DNA of 64,000 bases. Source: an uncultured Prevotellaceae bacterium (GTDB lineage Bacteria; Bacteroidota; Bacteroidia; Bacteroidales; Bacteroidaceae). Shown here piece by piece: positions 33,412-42,937 of the stretch. The stretch is from positions 158,004 to 222,003 of the forward strand of contig CAMJZV010000002.1 in the NCBI GenBank assembly GCA_946410305.1, read 5' to 3'. The notes under the pieces are model-generated. The model had not been told where the DNA came from. It saw only the letters and a list, made by a program, of their open reading frames with translations, and did no database searches. The position numbers and the translations under genes are program-made. Positions within the stretch are counted from its first letter, which is position 1. Each line of letters begins with the position of its first letter.

Positions 33412-35316
33412 ATGTTTCGCATAAAGAAGTTAGACATATTTATTGCCAAACAGTTCGGTTTACTGTTTCTAGCCGCCTTTGTCATCTGCCAGTTTGTGCT
33501 GATGATGCAGTTCCTGTGGCGTTATGTCGACGAACTGATTGGTAAGGGTCTGTCCATGGACGTATTGGCACAGTTCTTCTGGTACATGGGTATCATGCTG
33601 ATGCCACAGGCTTTTCCATTGGCCATCCTCCTCTCGTCACTGATTGCCTTTGGTAACCTTGGCGAAAGCTCGGAGCTGACAGCCATCAAGGCAGCAGGAA
33701 TCTCGCTGATGCAGGCCATGCGCTCGCTGATAGTCATTACCATCAGCATCGCCTGCATCTCGTTCTACTTCCAAGAGGTCATCGGTCCACGTGCCTTCAT
33801 CTCGTTCCAACAGCTGCTCATCTCCATGAAGCAGACCAACCCCGAGGTGGAAATTCCAGAGGGTATCTTCTATGACGGCATCCCCAACTCTAACCTCTAC
33901 GTACAGAAGAAAGACCTAGACCGTGGCGTACTCTATGGCATCATGATCTACCGCATGAATGGCAGCTACGAAGACGCTGCCGTCATCCTTGCTGACTCGG
34001 GACGCATTCAGGCAACGGCAGAAAAGAAACACCTATTGTTGACACTTTATAGCGGTGAATGGTTTGAGAACATGCGCCAGTCGAACATCAGCGTCAATGC
34101 CAACGTACCCTATCGCCGCGAGACCTTCTCGACAAAGACTATCCTGCTTGACTTTGATAGTGGTTTCAACCTCACCGAGATGGGCGGCATCTCTGCCGAC
34201 GCCCGTTCCAAGGGACTCAGCCGTATCATCCACGATCTGGATTCCATACGCGAGTTCAACGACTCCGTGGGGCATCAGAACTACCGCGAAGCTAAGATGC
34301 TCACCTATATGCGGCCCGACATACAGAACGTAGACTCCACGAAAATCAAGAAAGAGGTGGCAGGACGCAGCGAACTCTTTGACTCCATCTACCAAGCACA
34401 GACTGCTGAGCAGAAGCAGCGTATCCTCACGCAGGCATCGAACGATGTGCAGATGACCATCACCAATATGGACTATAAGGCTGAGTGGGCCTACTGGCTG
34501 AACCGTGAGGAGCGCATGCACATGATGGAGGCGATCAACAAGTTCACACTATCGCTGTCGTGCATCATCTTCTTCTTCATCGGAGCACCATTGGGCGCCA
34601 TCATCCGCAAGGGTGGTCTGGGTGTACCAGTCATTATCTCCGTCATCGTATTCATCGTGTTCTACATCCTTGACAACACCGGTATGCGTATGGCACGTAT
34701 CGACGAGTGGACGGTATGGTTCGGAAAACTGCTGGGCACTGCTGTATTGTCACCTATCGCCATCTTCTTCACCTATAAGGCGAACAAAGACTCTACAGTA
34801 TTCAACATCGATCTGTACAAGAACATCATGATGCGCCTGCTAGGACTACGTACCAAACGTAGCATCATGGGCAAGGAAGTGATCATTGACGACCCGAAAT
34901 ACCAGGAAGACTGCGACAAGCTGGCAAGCATCAGCGAGCAGACCACCAATTATATGGAGGCCCACAAGTTACTGCGCTGGCCGAATCCGATAGAAGTATT
35001 CTTCCGCCCTGGTAACGACCAGGAAATTGCAACACTCAACGAGGAACTGGAGACTACTATCGAAGACTTGTCGTACTCTCGCGACAAACGCGTCATCATG
35101 TTACTGAACCGCTATCCGGTCATTGCCCCCCATGCCCACACACGGCCTTTCCGCCGCAAATGGTTGAACGTCATCACGGGAATATTCCTGCCCACAGGCA
35201 TTTTCTTCTATGTCCGCATGATACGTTTCCGCTTCCGTCTGTACAAAGACCTGCAGCACATCCTGCGCACCAATGGCAAACTCATTGCCCGTATTAAGGA
35301 GCTATATATTAAATAG
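33412..35316 (+). CDS. LptF/LptG-family lipopolysaccharide export permease
   Basis: 634 residues, YjgP/YjgQ family, the inner-membrane part of the Lpt machine that extracts LPS for transport to the outer membrane. Membrane helices at about 13-33, 52-80 and 104-121, a periplasmic jelly-roll region (about 130-365), then helices at about 372-393, 403-423 and 441-458. The family N-terminus LDIFIAKQFGLLFLAAF and GAPLGAIIRKGGLG are visible. The C-terminal extension of about 170 residues (465-634), charged and with one more hydrophobic stretch near 585, is the long Bacteroidetes form. Followed by ribBA after 28 nt, probably cotranscribed. Confidence 0.93.
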   Translation: MFRIKKLDIFIAKQFGLLFLAAFVICQFVLMMQFLWRYVDELIGKGLSMDVLAQFFWYMGIMLMPQAFPLAILLSSLIAFGNLGESSELTAIKAAGISLMQAMRSLIVITISIACISFYFQEVIGPRAFISFQQLLISMKQTNPEVEIPEGIFYDGIPNSNLYVQKKDLDRGVLYGIMIYRMNGSYEDAAVILADSGRIQATAEKKHLLLTLYSGEWFENMRQSNISVNANVPYRRETFSTKTILLDFDSGFNLTEMGGISADARSKGLSRIIHDLDSIREFNDSVGHQNYREAKMLTYMRPDIQNVDSTKIKKEVAGRSELFDSIYQAQTAEQKQRILTQASNDVQMTITNMDYKAEWAYWLNREERMHMMEAINKFTLSLSCIIFFFIGAPLGAIIRKGGLGVPVIISVIVFIVFYILDNTGMRMARIDEWTVWFGKLLGTAVLSPIAIFFTYKANKDSTVFNIDLYKNIMMRLLGLRTKRSIMGKEVIIDDPKYQEDCDKLASISEQTTNYMEAHKLLRWPNPIEVFFRPGNDQEIATLNEELETTIEDLSYSRDKRVIMLLNRYPVIAPHAHTRPFRRKWLNVITGIFLPTGIFFYVRMIRFRFRLYKDLQHILRTNGKLIARIKELYIK

Positions 35317-35344
35317 GTATAAAACAACAACAAACTAATAAGAT

Positions 35345-36556
35345 ATGGAACCACTGAAACTCAACACCATCGAGGAGGCACTCGACGACTTCAAGGCTGG
35401 CAAATTCGTCATCGTAGTAGACGACGAAGACCGCGAGAACGAAGGCGACCTGATTTGTGCCGCTGAGAAAATAACACCAGAGATGGTGAACTTTATGCTG
35501 AAGAAGGCCCGTGGCGTACTCTGCGCCCCTCTGACCATCAGCCGTGCCGAAGAGCTGAACCTACCCCACCAGGTGCAGGACAACACCTCGCTGTTGGGAA
35601 CACCATTTACCGTCACTGTCGATAAGATAGAGGGCTGCACCACAGGTGTCTCTGCCCACGACCGCTGTGCCACTATCCGTGCACTGGCCGACCCTACCTC
35701 GAAAGCCGAAACATTCGGACGCCCTGGACACGTAAACCCACTTTACGCTCAGGACAATGGCGTCTTGCGCCGTTCAGGTCATACGGAGGCCGCCATTGAT
35801 CTTTGTAAGCTCTGCGACATGCAGCCCGCAGGTGCTCTCATCGAGATTATGAACGAGGACGGCACCATGGCGCGCATGCCTGAGTTACAGGTGTTTGCCA
35901 AGGAACACGACTTGAAGATTATCACCATCAAGGACCTCATAGCCTATCGTCTTAAGAGGGAATCGCTCATCGAGATAGGAAGCAGTGCCGACCTGCCCAC
36001 CAAGTACGGTCACTTCCGTCTGATACCATTCCGTCAGAGGTCGAACGGCCTGGAGCACATGGCACTCATCAAGGGTGAATGGAGCGACAACGAACCTGTA
36101 TTGGTGCGTGTACACTCTAGCTGTGCTACGGGTGATATCCTCGGCTCTATGCGCTGCGACTGTGGCGAACAGTTACACAAGGCCATGGAGATGATTGAGC
36201 AGGAGGGAAAGGGTGTCATCATCTACATGTCACAGGAAGGTCGCGGCATTGGCCTGATGAACAAAATTGCCGCCTATAAGCTACAGGAGCAGGGCATGGA
36301 TACTGTCGAGGCGAACATACATTTGGGCTTCAAACCAGACGAGCGTGACTACGGCTGTGGCGCACAGATGCTACGCCATCTGGGTATCCACAAGATGCGC
36401 CTCATGACCAACAACCCCACCAAGCGTGTCGGTCTGGAAGCCTATGGTCTGGAAATCGTAGAGAACGTGCCCATCGAGGTCACTCCCAACGAATACGACT
36501 ATCGTTACCTGAAAACCAAGCAGGAGCGTATGGGACATACCCTACATCTGAAATAA
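35345..36556 (+). CDS. ribBA: Bifunctional DHBP synthase / GTP cyclohydrolase II
   Basis: 403 residues, full RibBA fusion for riboflavin synthesis. RibB domain (1-205): [13 protein letters not shown] (24-36) and [12 protein letters not shown] (142-153), making 3,4-dihydroxy-2-butanone 4-phosphate from ribulose-5-phosphate. RibA domain (206-403): zinc cysteines Cys260, Cys271 and Cys273 in [18 protein letters not shown], and [10 protein letters not shown] (295-304). Both active sites are intact. No FMN riboswitch fits in the 28-nt upstream gap, so expression follows the LptF/G transcript. A secreted protein gene follows after 4 nt. Confidence 0.96.
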   Translation: MEPLKLNTIEEALDDFKAGKFVIVVDDEDRENEGDLICAAEKITPEMVNFMLKKARGVLCAPLTISRAEELNLPHQVQDNTSLLGTPFTVTVDKIEGCTTGVSAHDRCATIRALADPTSKAETFGRPGHVNPLYAQDNGVLRRSGHTEAAIDLCKLCDMQPAGALIEIMNEDGTMARMPELQVFAKEHDLKIITIKDLIAYRLKRESLIEIGSSADLPTKYGHFRLIPFRQRSNGLEHMALIKGEWSDNEPVLVRVHSSCATGDILGSMRCDCGEQLHKAMEMIEQEGKGVIIYMSQEGRGIGLMNKIAAYKLQEQGMDTVEANIHLGFKPDERDYGCGAQMLRHLGIHKMRLMTNNPTKRVGLEAYGLEIVENVPIEVTPNEYDYRYLKTKQERMGHTLHLK

Positions 36557-36560
36557 TATA

Positions 36561-37442
36561 ATGAAACGTAAACTTTATATTGCCCTATTGTCTCTTTGCT
36601 GTCTGACGACAACGGCACAGACGAAAATCGTTAATTCGAGCATTACCTACTACGGCGATCCGAATGTTTCGCCCAAGGAAGCTATGGCTGCAGCGATAGA
36701 ACAGGCAAGAATTGCGGCATTAGGTAAGGAGTTCGGTACGCTCATCACGCAGGATATTCTCAGTCAGGAGAGCGATGAGAACAGCTACTTCATGCAAATG
36801 AGCAATGCCGAGGTGAAGGGCGAGTGGATAGAAGACACAGAGAAGCCGGAGGCTAAGATTGTAGATACAACCCCAGAGGGTGGGCTGGTTATTGAGGCGA
36901 AGGTGAAAGGCAGAGCGCAGGCGCTGAAGAACGAGGCTGCTGACTTTGAGACACTGGCTCTGCGCAACGGTACAGACAAGAATCGCTTTGCCAGTACTGA
37001 TTTCAAATCTGACGACAAGTTGTATCTGTATTTCAAGGCTCCTGCAGACGGGTTTGTTGCAGCATATCTGATAGACGAGCAGCAACAAGTACTTTGCCTG
37101 CTTCCTCATGAAAGTAGCAGTACTGGACAGCAGCCCGTCACACACGACAAAGAATATGTGTTCTTTTCTGCTGAGCATGATGCAGAATATGCCAATAACT
37201 ATGAAGACGGCCTGGTGGTAACGTGCGCCGATGAACGTATAGAGATGAACCGCATCTATGTCATCTTCTCACCAAACGCGTTTGTGAAGCCTGTTGACCA
37301 ATCTACTGTCTCCTTGGGGCATGACAACCTGTTACTACCTCGCCAGCTCAGCCTGAAAGATTTTTCCCGCTGGATGCACAAGGTGTATGCCCGCGACAAG
37401 AAGATGAGCCGCAAAGTACTGTGGCTCAAAATCAAGCCTTAA
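36561..37442 (+). CDS. Secreted protein of unknown function with DUF4384-like region
   Basis: 293 residues. Signal peptide MKRKLYIALLSLCCLTTTA-Q. Residues 20-115 (PKEAMAAAIEQARIAALGKEFGTLI) resemble LPP20/FlgT-N-like modules that start many envelope proteins; residues 150-260 (DDKLYLYFKAPADGFVAAYLIDEQQQVLCLLPHE) have the pattern of DUF4384, a domain seen in caspase-like and kinase-linked surface proteins. No catalytic motif. It follows ribBA after 4 nt, so it is probably coexpressed, but a functional link is not evident. Confidence 0.78.
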   Translation: MKRKLYIALLSLCCLTTTAQTKIVNSSITYYGDPNVSPKEAMAAAIEQARIAALGKEFGTLITQDILSQESDENSYFMQMSNAEVKGEWIEDTEKPEAKIVDTTPEGGLVIEAKVKGRAQALKNEAADFETLALRNGTDKNRFASTDFKSDDKLYLYFKAPADGFVAAYLIDEQQQVLCLLPHESSSTGQQPVTHDKEYVFFSAEHDAEYANNYEDGLVVTCADERIEMNRIYVIFSPNAFVKPVDQSTVSLGHDNLLLPRQLSLKDFSRWMHKVYARDKKMSRKVLWLKIKP

Positions 37443-37514
37443 ATTGCTGACAGTGTGTTATAACCCGTAGCATGCTGTCCATGATGCATTAATATATATA
37501 AAAAAAGGTGGAAA

Positions 37515-37548
37515 TTTGTCGCTAAATAAAAATAAATGATTACCTTTG
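37515..37548 (+). promoter_or_regulatory. Promoter of the aminotransferase gene
   Basis: TTTG (37515-37518), 22 nt, TAccTTTG (37541-37548); the ATG at 37579 is 30 nt on. An in-frame TTG at 37546 lies within this box and is not the start. Confidence 0.75.
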
Positions 37549-37578
37549 CACACCACAAATAAAGCAAAGTGTAACAAT

Positions 37579-38775
37579 ATGGCACAATTATCCGACCGTT
37601 TGCAACGACTAGCGCCTTCAGCCACGTTGGCCATGTCGCAGAAAAGCTCTGAGATGAAAGCCCAGGGCATTGACGTGATTAATATGAGTGTGGGCGAGCC
37701 CGACTTCAACACCCCCGACCACATCAAACAGGCTGCCAAGATGGCTATTGACGAGAACTATTCTCGCTATTCGCCCGTTCCTGGTTATCCTGACCTGCGA
37801 CAGGCTATTGCCCGCAAATTGGAGCGCGAGAACCACCTGCACTACCAGCCCTCAGAGATTCTTGTCTCCAATGGTGCTAAGCAGAGCGTCTGCAACGCCG
37901 TCATGGCACTAGTCAACGACGGTGAAGAGGTCATCATCCCCACTCCCTACTGGGTCAGCTACCCACAGATGGTACTGCTGGCTGGTGGTAAGCCCGTCTT
38001 CGTAGAGGCCGGTTTTGAGCAGAACTTCAAGATGACTGCCGCCCAGTTAGAAGCAGCTATCACTCCGAAAACCCGCATGATCATTCTCTGCTCGCCCAGC
38101 AATCCTACAGGTAGCGTCTATAACCGCGAGGAGCTGAAGGCACTGGCAGACGTCATCCTGAAGCATGAAGACTTGTTCGTACTCGCTGACGAAATCTACG
38201 AGCACATCAACTATATCGGCAAGCACGAGTCTATCGCCCAGTTTGAGGGTATGAAAGAGCGCTCTATCATCGTCAACGGCGTCTCTAAGGCATACGCCAT
38301 GACAGGTTGGCGCATCGGCTATATCGCTGCCCCCGAATGGATTGTTAAAGGTTGTAACAAGCTGCAGGGACAGTACACCAGCGGACCATGCTCCGTCAGC
38401 CAGAAGGCTGCCGAGTTTGCATATACCAGCAGTCAGCAGTGTGTAGAGGATATGCGCCAGGCCTTTGAGCGCCGCCGCAACCTTATCGTCAAACTGGCCA
38501 AAGACATTCCTGGTCTGGAAGTCAACGTACCAGAGGGTGCCTTCTATCTCTTCCCCAAGTGCTCGTCATTCTACGGCAAAAAGACACCCGACGGAAAGGT
38601 TATCGAGAACTCTACAGACCTGGCCATGTATCTCTTGGAGCAAGGTCATGTCGCTACCGTTGGCGGAGATGCTTTCGGTGATCCTCAATGTTTCCGAATG
38701 AGCTATGCTACGAGTGACGAAAATATCGTTGAAGCAATGCGTAGAATCAAAGAAACACTGGCTGAGTTGCGATAA
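37579..38775 (+). CDS. aspC: Class I aspartate aminotransferase
   Basis: 398 residues from ATG at 37579. PLP-dependent aminotransferase of the AspAT Ib (thermophile/alpha-proteobacterial) type. The cofactor lysine is Lys237 (VNGVSKAYAMTGWRIGY); Asn175 (SPSNPTG), Asp204 and Tyr207 (ADEIYEH) and Arg245 bind PLP; the substrate arginine lies in the C-terminal FRMSYAT segment. It interconverts aspartate and oxaloacetate with glutamate and 2-oxoglutarate. Monocistronic with its own promoter, 137 nt after the preceding gene. Confidence 0.94.
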   Translation: MAQLSDRLQRLAPSATLAMSQKSSEMKAQGIDVINMSVGEPDFNTPDHIKQAAKMAIDENYSRYSPVPGYPDLRQAIARKLERENHLHYQPSEILVSNGAKQSVCNAVMALVNDGEEVIIPTPYWVSYPQMVLLAGGKPVFVEAGFEQNFKMTAAQLEAAITPKTRMIILCSPSNPTGSVYNREELKALADVILKHEDLFVLADEIYEHINYIGKHESIAQFEGMKERSIIVNGVSKAYAMTGWRIGYIAAPEWIVKGCNKLQGQYTSGPCSVSQKAAEFAYTSSQQCVEDMRQAFERRRNLIVKLAKDIPGLEVNVPEGAFYLFPKCSSFYGKKTPDGKVIENSTDLAMYLLEQGHVATVGGDAFGDPQCFRMSYATSDENIVEAMRRIKETLAELR

Positions 38776-38832
38776 ATTGAGAAATATCAAGTTAAAAGTT
38801 CTTAATTAGAACGTAAGTACAACTGAATTTGC

Positions 38833-38840
38833 TATCTTTG
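38833..38840 (+). promoter_or_regulatory. Probable -7 box of the exbB-tonB operon
   Basis: TAtcTTTGC, 63 nt before the exbB ATG; a clear TTTG at -33 is missing (TTAG at 38806-38809 with a 23-nt spacer). Confidence 0.5.
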
Positions 38841-38903
38841 CCGAGAATTACATATCTGAAACGAATAACATTAATTCATTTAATAACTAAAAAAACATTA
38901 TTT

Positions 38904-39731
38904 ATGGCAACAACAACAAAGGCTACAGCCCAGGCCAAAAAGTCGGGCTTCGGAGGTGTTAAGGAAGCATGGATTATCCTCGCTATCTGCTGCGCAGCTG
39001 GTTACAGTGTTTGGTATTTCGTAATGGGTAACCCCGACAACTTCATCGGTGGCGACCGTACTGGCCATCCCGCAAACCTGCTGGGTACCGTTTATAAAGG
39101 AGGTTTCGTTGTAGGTCTGATCCTGACCCTTCTGTTCACCGTTATCTGCCTCGGTTTCGAGCGTTTCTTCGCTATCAAGTCTGCTTCTGGTAAGATGAAC
39201 CTCGCTAAGTTCACTGCTCAGGTGAAGGCTGCCGTTAAGGCTCAGAAGTTCGATGAGGCTAAAGCTCTCTGCGACAAGATGCAGGGTTCTGTAGCAAACG
39301 TCGTATTGGCATCAATCAATATGTACCAGACTGTAGAGACCGACTCTACTCTGAAGAAGGCTGCTAAGATTGCTAAGATCCAGCAGGCTCACGAGGAGGC
39401 TACTCAGCTGGAGATGCCTACTCTGCAGATGAACATGCCTATGGTTGCAACCATCGTATCTCTGGGTACCCTGACCGCTCTGTTCGGTACTGTGCTCGGT
39501 ATGATCGGATCGTTCCAGGCTCTGTCTGCTGGTGGTGGTGCTGACTCTATGGCTCTGTCTGCCGGTATTTCTGAGGCCCTTGTGAACACAGCATCTGGTA
39601 TCTTGACCTCTTGGGTTGCTACCGTTGTTTACAACTTCTTCTCAAACAAGATCGATAAGCTGACTTACGCTCTCGACGAGATTGGTTTCACCATCGCAGC
39701 TACATACGATTCTAACCACAACGAGGCTTAA
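38904..39731 (+). CDS. exbB: MotA/TolQ/ExbB proton channel protein
   Basis: 275 residues from ATG at 38904; upstream in-frame TTG at 38829 precedes the promoter box and is rejected. Membrane helices at about 22-41, 70-90, 178-202 and 215-240; the pore region AALFGTVLGMIGSFQALSAGGGADSMALSAGISEALVNTASGI pattern (about 193-235) is typical of ExbB. It forms the inner-membrane proton channel that powers TonB for outer-membrane nutrient uptake (SusC-type and siderophore receptors). First of a tight plus-strand cluster with two exbD genes and tonB. Confidence 0.95.
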   Translation: MATTTKATAQAKKSGFGGVKEAWIILAICCAAGYSVWYFVMGNPDNFIGGDRTGHPANLLGTVYKGGFVVGLILTLLFTVICLGFERFFAIKSASGKMNLAKFTAQVKAAVKAQKFDEAKALCDKMQGSVANVVLASINMYQTVETDSTLKKAAKIAKIQQAHEEATQLEMPTLQMNMPMVATIVSLGTLTALFGTVLGMIGSFQALSAGGGADSMALSAGISEALVNTASGILTSWVATVVYNFFSNKIDKLTYALDEIGFTIAATYDSNHNEA

Positions 39732-39767
39732 TATTTAACCATTTAAAACTTTAAAATCGGTTTTAGT

Positions 39768-40385
39768 ATGGCTAAAATTAAGATACAGAAAAAAGACATC
39801 TGGATTGACATGACGCCTATGTCAGACGTGATGACACTGCTTCTGTGTTTCTTCATGTTGACCTCAACATTCCTGACCCCAGAGCCGGTACAGGTTACTG
39901 CGCCAAACTCTGTGTCAGAGTTGAAGATTCCCGAGCAGGACGTTCTGAACATTCTGGTAACCCCAGAGGGTCGTGTCTACTGCGGTACAGAAAACAAGAA
40001 CAACATGCAGGCAATGCTGGACATCATGACCGACAAGTTCGGTGTTCAGCTCAATCCAAATCAGATCAAGCACTTCCGTGAGGATGCTATGGTTGGTGCC
40101 AGCATGTCGCAAATGGCAGCGTACCTCAACCTCGAGCCTGAGAAAATGGCAGAGGAAGTCCAGAAGCTCGGTCTTCCACTTGACAGTATCAAGGGAGGTA
40201 AGAGCGAGTTCCAGGAGTGGGTCTCTGCGGCCCGCGAAGCAAATCCTGACATCAAACTCGCTATCAAGTGCGACTCAAAGACTCCTTATGCATCTATTAA
40301 GAAGTTGATGTCAGAGCTACAAGATATGAACGAGAACCGTTTCCAGCTCATTACGAATCTCGATGTTAAACGTTTAAACGACTAG
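39768..40385 (+). CDS. exbD: ExbD/TolR biopolymer transport protein, first copy
   Basis: 205 residues: short cytoplasmic N-terminus, one membrane helix (about 18-38) with DMTPMSDVMTLLLCFFMLTSTF, carrying the essential Asp near its start (SDVM), and a periplasmic domain. It pairs with ExbB in the proton channel. It lies 36 nt after exbB and 4 nt before a second exbD; the periplasmic parts of the two copies differ strongly, so they are not recent duplicates. This copy has an extra helical region (PEKMAEEVQKLGLPLDSIKGG) in the periplasm. Confidence 0.93.
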   Translation: MAKIKIQKKDIWIDMTPMSDVMTLLLCFFMLTSTFLTPEPVQVTAPNSVSELKIPEQDVLNILVTPEGRVYCGTENKNNMQAMLDIMTDKFGVQLNPNQIKHFREDAMVGASMSQMAAYLNLEPEKMAEEVQKLGLPLDSIKGGKSEFQEWVSAAREANPDIKLAIKCDSKTPYASIKKLMSELQDMNENRFQLITNLDVKRLND

Positions 40386-40389
40386 TATT

Positions 40390-41040
40390 ATGGCAAAAAA
40401 GAATCTATCCAAACAGAAAAAAATGGATACCCGCGTGAACTTCACGCCAATGGTAGACATGATGATGCTGTTGATTACCTTCTTCATGCTGTGTACCACA
40501 CTGGCTAAGCCCCAGTCCATGCAGCTGACGATGCCGTCAAACGACGAAAACGTATCGAAGGAAGACAAGTCGGTAACAAAGGCTTCTCACACCATCACAC
40601 TCTATTTGGGTGCTGACGACCAGATTTGGTACATTGCCGGTCTGCCCAACTACGAGGATCCCTCTTGCGTCAAGAAGACCACCTATGGTGCTAAGGGCGT
40701 TCGTGACGTGCTCATCAAGCACACCACAGAGGAAGGTGTTAACCCCGTAGCCAAGATTATGATGGCTAAGAAGGAGTTGGATGCTCAGAAATCAGCATAC
40801 AACAGCAAGATGACTGATCAGCAGTACGAGGAGCAACTCTCTCGCATCAAGAAGGGTGAACTGCCCAACGGTGAGAAGGTTCCTACCATGACTGTCATCA
40901 TCCGTCCTTTGGAGACTGCCACCTATGAGAACATGATCGCAGCACTCGACGAGATGCTCATTTGCAATATTGATAAGTATGTCATCGATAAGATTGGCCC
41001 CGAAGATCAGGCTCTGATTGAAAAGGCTGGTGTTAAATAA
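40390..41040 (+). CDS. exbD: ExbD/TolR biopolymer transport protein, second copy
   Basis: 216 residues with the same plan: basic N-terminus, membrane helix at about 20-38 (NFTPMVDMMMLLITFFMLCTTL, essential Asp in VDMM), and a periplasmic domain ending in a TolR-like beta-alpha region (MTVIIRPLETATYENMIAALDEM). Two ExbD paralogues in a row followed by TonB is the usual Bacteroidetes arrangement, perhaps forming a mixed dimer in the channel. Confidence 0.93.
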   Translation: MAKKNLSKQKKMDTRVNFTPMVDMMMLLITFFMLCTTLAKPQSMQLTMPSNDENVSKEDKSVTKASHTITLYLGADDQIWYIAGLPNYEDPSCVKKTTYGAKGVRDVLIKHTTEEGVNPVAKIMMAKKELDAQKSAYNSKMTDQQYEEQLSRIKKGELPNGEKVPTMTVIIRPLETATYENMIAALDEMLICNIDKYVIDKIGPEDQALIEKAGVK

Positions 41041-41072
41041 ATCGGTGTCTAACATTTAAAACGTAAACGAAT

Positions 41073-41903
41073 ATGTCAAAAATAGATCTTATTCAAGACA
41101 CGTGGGTTGATCTTGTCTTCGAAGGCAAGAACCACGCTTACGGTGCTTATCAACTGCGCAAAGAAACGGGCAAGCGTAACTTCTATGCTCTACTCACCAT
41201 GTTCATCATTGCAGCCATCATCGGTGCCATTGTTCTTGTCAAAGGCGTCGTTGAAAATGCAATGAAGACTGATGTAGCCATCGAGGCCGATGTAGAGTTG
41301 GCTAAGCTGGCAGAGAAGAAGGAAGCTAAGGTTGAGAAGAAAGAAGAACCGAAGATTGAGAAAATTGAAGTAGAAAAGGTTAAGAGTTCTGTGAAGTTCA
41401 CCGCTCCTGAAATTAAGAAGGACGATGAAGTAAAACCGGAAGAAGAGTTGAAATCACAGGAAGACCTGAGTAAGACCAACACCGCTATCGGTGCGTTCGA
41501 CGTGAAGGGTAATGACGAGGCTGCAGGCGAAGTGCTGAAGGCTAAGGAAGTTATCGCACAGCCCGAGCCCCCGAAGGAGGAAGAGACGAAGGTGTTCGAC
41601 GTTGTTGAGCAGATGCCGTCATTCCCCGGTGGTCCTTCGGCCCTGTTCGAGTACCTGTCAAAGAACATCAAGTATCCGGTTGTTGCTGAGGAGAACGGTA
41701 TCCAGGGACGTGTTATCGTAACATTCGTCGTTGAGCGCGACGGTTCGATTACCGACGTTCGCGTCGTGAAGTCCGTAGACCCGTCACTCGACAAGGAAGC
41801 ACAGCGCGTGGTTAAGTCAATGCCTCGCTGGATTCCTGGTAAACAGAACGGCTCGGCTGTACGTGTAAAGTACACCGTACCTGTAACCTTCAGACTGCAA
41901 TAA
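41073..41903 (+). CDS. tonB: TonB energy-transducing protein
   Basis: 276 residues: membrane helix at about 36-57, a long Lys/Glu-rich spacer (about 70-165; EKKEAKVEKKEEPKIEKIEVEKV pattern) in place of the Pro-rich spacer of enteric TonB, and the C-terminal TonB domain (about 185-276) with MPSFPGGPSALFEYLSKNIKYP, GRVIVTFVVERDGSITDV and PRWIPGKQNG. It carries energy from the ExbB/D channel to outer-membrane receptors. 33 nt after the second exbD and 5 nt before the binding-protein gene. Confidence 0.95.
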   Translation: MSKIDLIQDTWVDLVFEGKNHAYGAYQLRKETGKRNFYALLTMFIIAAIIGAIVLVKGVVENAMKTDVAIEADVELAKLAEKKEAKVEKKEEPKIEKIEVEKVKSSVKFTAPEIKKDDEVKPEEELKSQEDLSKTNTAIGAFDVKGNDEAAGEVLKAKEVIAQPEPPKEEETKVFDVVEQMPSFPGGPSALFEYLSKNIKYPVVAEENGIQGRVIVTFVVERDGSITDVRVVKSVDPSLDKEAQRVVKSMPRWIPGKQNGSAVRVKYTVPVTFRLQ

Positions 41904-41907
41904 TTTC

Positions 41908-42867
41908 ATGAAGAAAATCGCATCCATACTTATTGGATTAACACTCATTTTAGGCTTGTTCCCCTCATGTGGGAACAAGCCTAAAAATACTAAAGCAGAG
42001 CAGGACTATCAGCGTGCTGCCCGTTACTTCACAGCCGACGAGAGTTTCAGTCCTATTCTGAACGAAGCCCTCGATGTATTCTCATACAGTAATGTGCTTG
42101 ACACGTTAGAGGCAGAGTACACCAACGAACAGGATGCCATCAAGCGCCTGATGAAGTTGGAAACATGGTTGGCATTCACCACCCGTGACCTCACGGAGAA
42201 AGAACGCCAGAACCTGATAGACCGTTCATACCGTCCGCGCACTATCCCCATTGCATACGACGGATTAGCAATCATCGTCAACAACGAGAATCCAGACACC
42301 TGTATCACCGTCAAGGACTTTAAGCGTATCCTTAAGGGTGAGCTGGTCAACTGGAGCGACCTCTACCCCACCTCGAAGTTAGGAACCATCGATGTCGTCT
42401 TCGACAATCCACTGTCAAGTACTGTCCGTTGGTGTGTTGACTCACTGCTGGAGGGAAAAGAATTCAAGGCTCCCAATATTGGAGCAGTAAAGACCAGTGC
42501 AGCCGTCATTGACTATGTAGAGAATCACAAGAATTCTCTTGGTATCATCGGTTCTAACTGGCTAAACGACAGCCGTGACACCACAAACGTCACCTTTAAG
42601 AAGAATATAACAGTTATGAAAGTCAGCCGCATGGACTCTGCGACAGTAGCCAACAGCTGGCGTCCATACCAATATTATATATACAACGGAAACTACCCGC
42701 TCATCCGTACTATCTACGCCCTACTTAATGAGCCACGTAGCGGACTACCGTCCAACTTTGCTCACTTCTGCCGCCTGCCGAAAGGACAGCTTATCATCCA
42801 GAAGTCGGGTTTGCTGCCCATTCAAGCAGGAATGAATTCAAGAACCGTATTTGTGAATAAACAATAA
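41908..42867 (+). CDS. PstS-like substrate-binding lipoprotein
   Basis: 319 residues. Lipoprotein signal with Cys21 (LFPS-C). The mature part resembles phosphate-binding periplasmic proteins: DESFSPILNEALDVF (start of the fold), IPIAYDGLAIIVNNENPDTCITVKDFKRILKG (hinge and ligand region) and NSLGIIGSNWL. No PstC/A/B permease genes are near. The gene is 5 nt after tonB and 71 nt before a TPR protein, a linkage common in Bacteroidetes TonB clusters, so it may sense a ligand or serve a structural role in the energising complex. Ligand unknown. Confidence 0.82.
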   Translation: MKKIASILIGLTLILGLFPSCGNKPKNTKAEQDYQRAARYFTADESFSPILNEALDVFSYSNVLDTLEAEYTNEQDAIKRLMKLETWLAFTTRDLTEKERQNLIDRSYRPRTIPIAYDGLAIIVNNENPDTCITVKDFKRILKGELVNWSDLYPTSKLGTIDVVFDNPLSSTVRWCVDSLLEGKEFKAPNIGAVKTSAAVIDYVENHKNSLGIIGSNWLNDSRDTTNVTFKKNITVMKVSRMDSATVANSWRPYQYYIYNGNYPLIRTIYALLNEPRSGLPSNFAHFCRLPKGQLIIQKSGLLPIQAGMNSRTVFVNKQ

Positions 42868-42937
42868 AAAAATAAACATTTATCCGTCCTAAACGTCATA
42901 TAAGAAAAATCACTGTTAACATAAATAACGTAGAATT

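Noticed and set aside
35317..35344. FMN riboswitch before ribBA
   Set aside because: Only 28 nt separate it from the LptF/G gene, too short for the aptamer.
41183..41875. 230-codon frame opposite tonB
   Set aside because: Antisense of a Lys/Glu-rich repeat giving Ser/Phe-rich nonsense.
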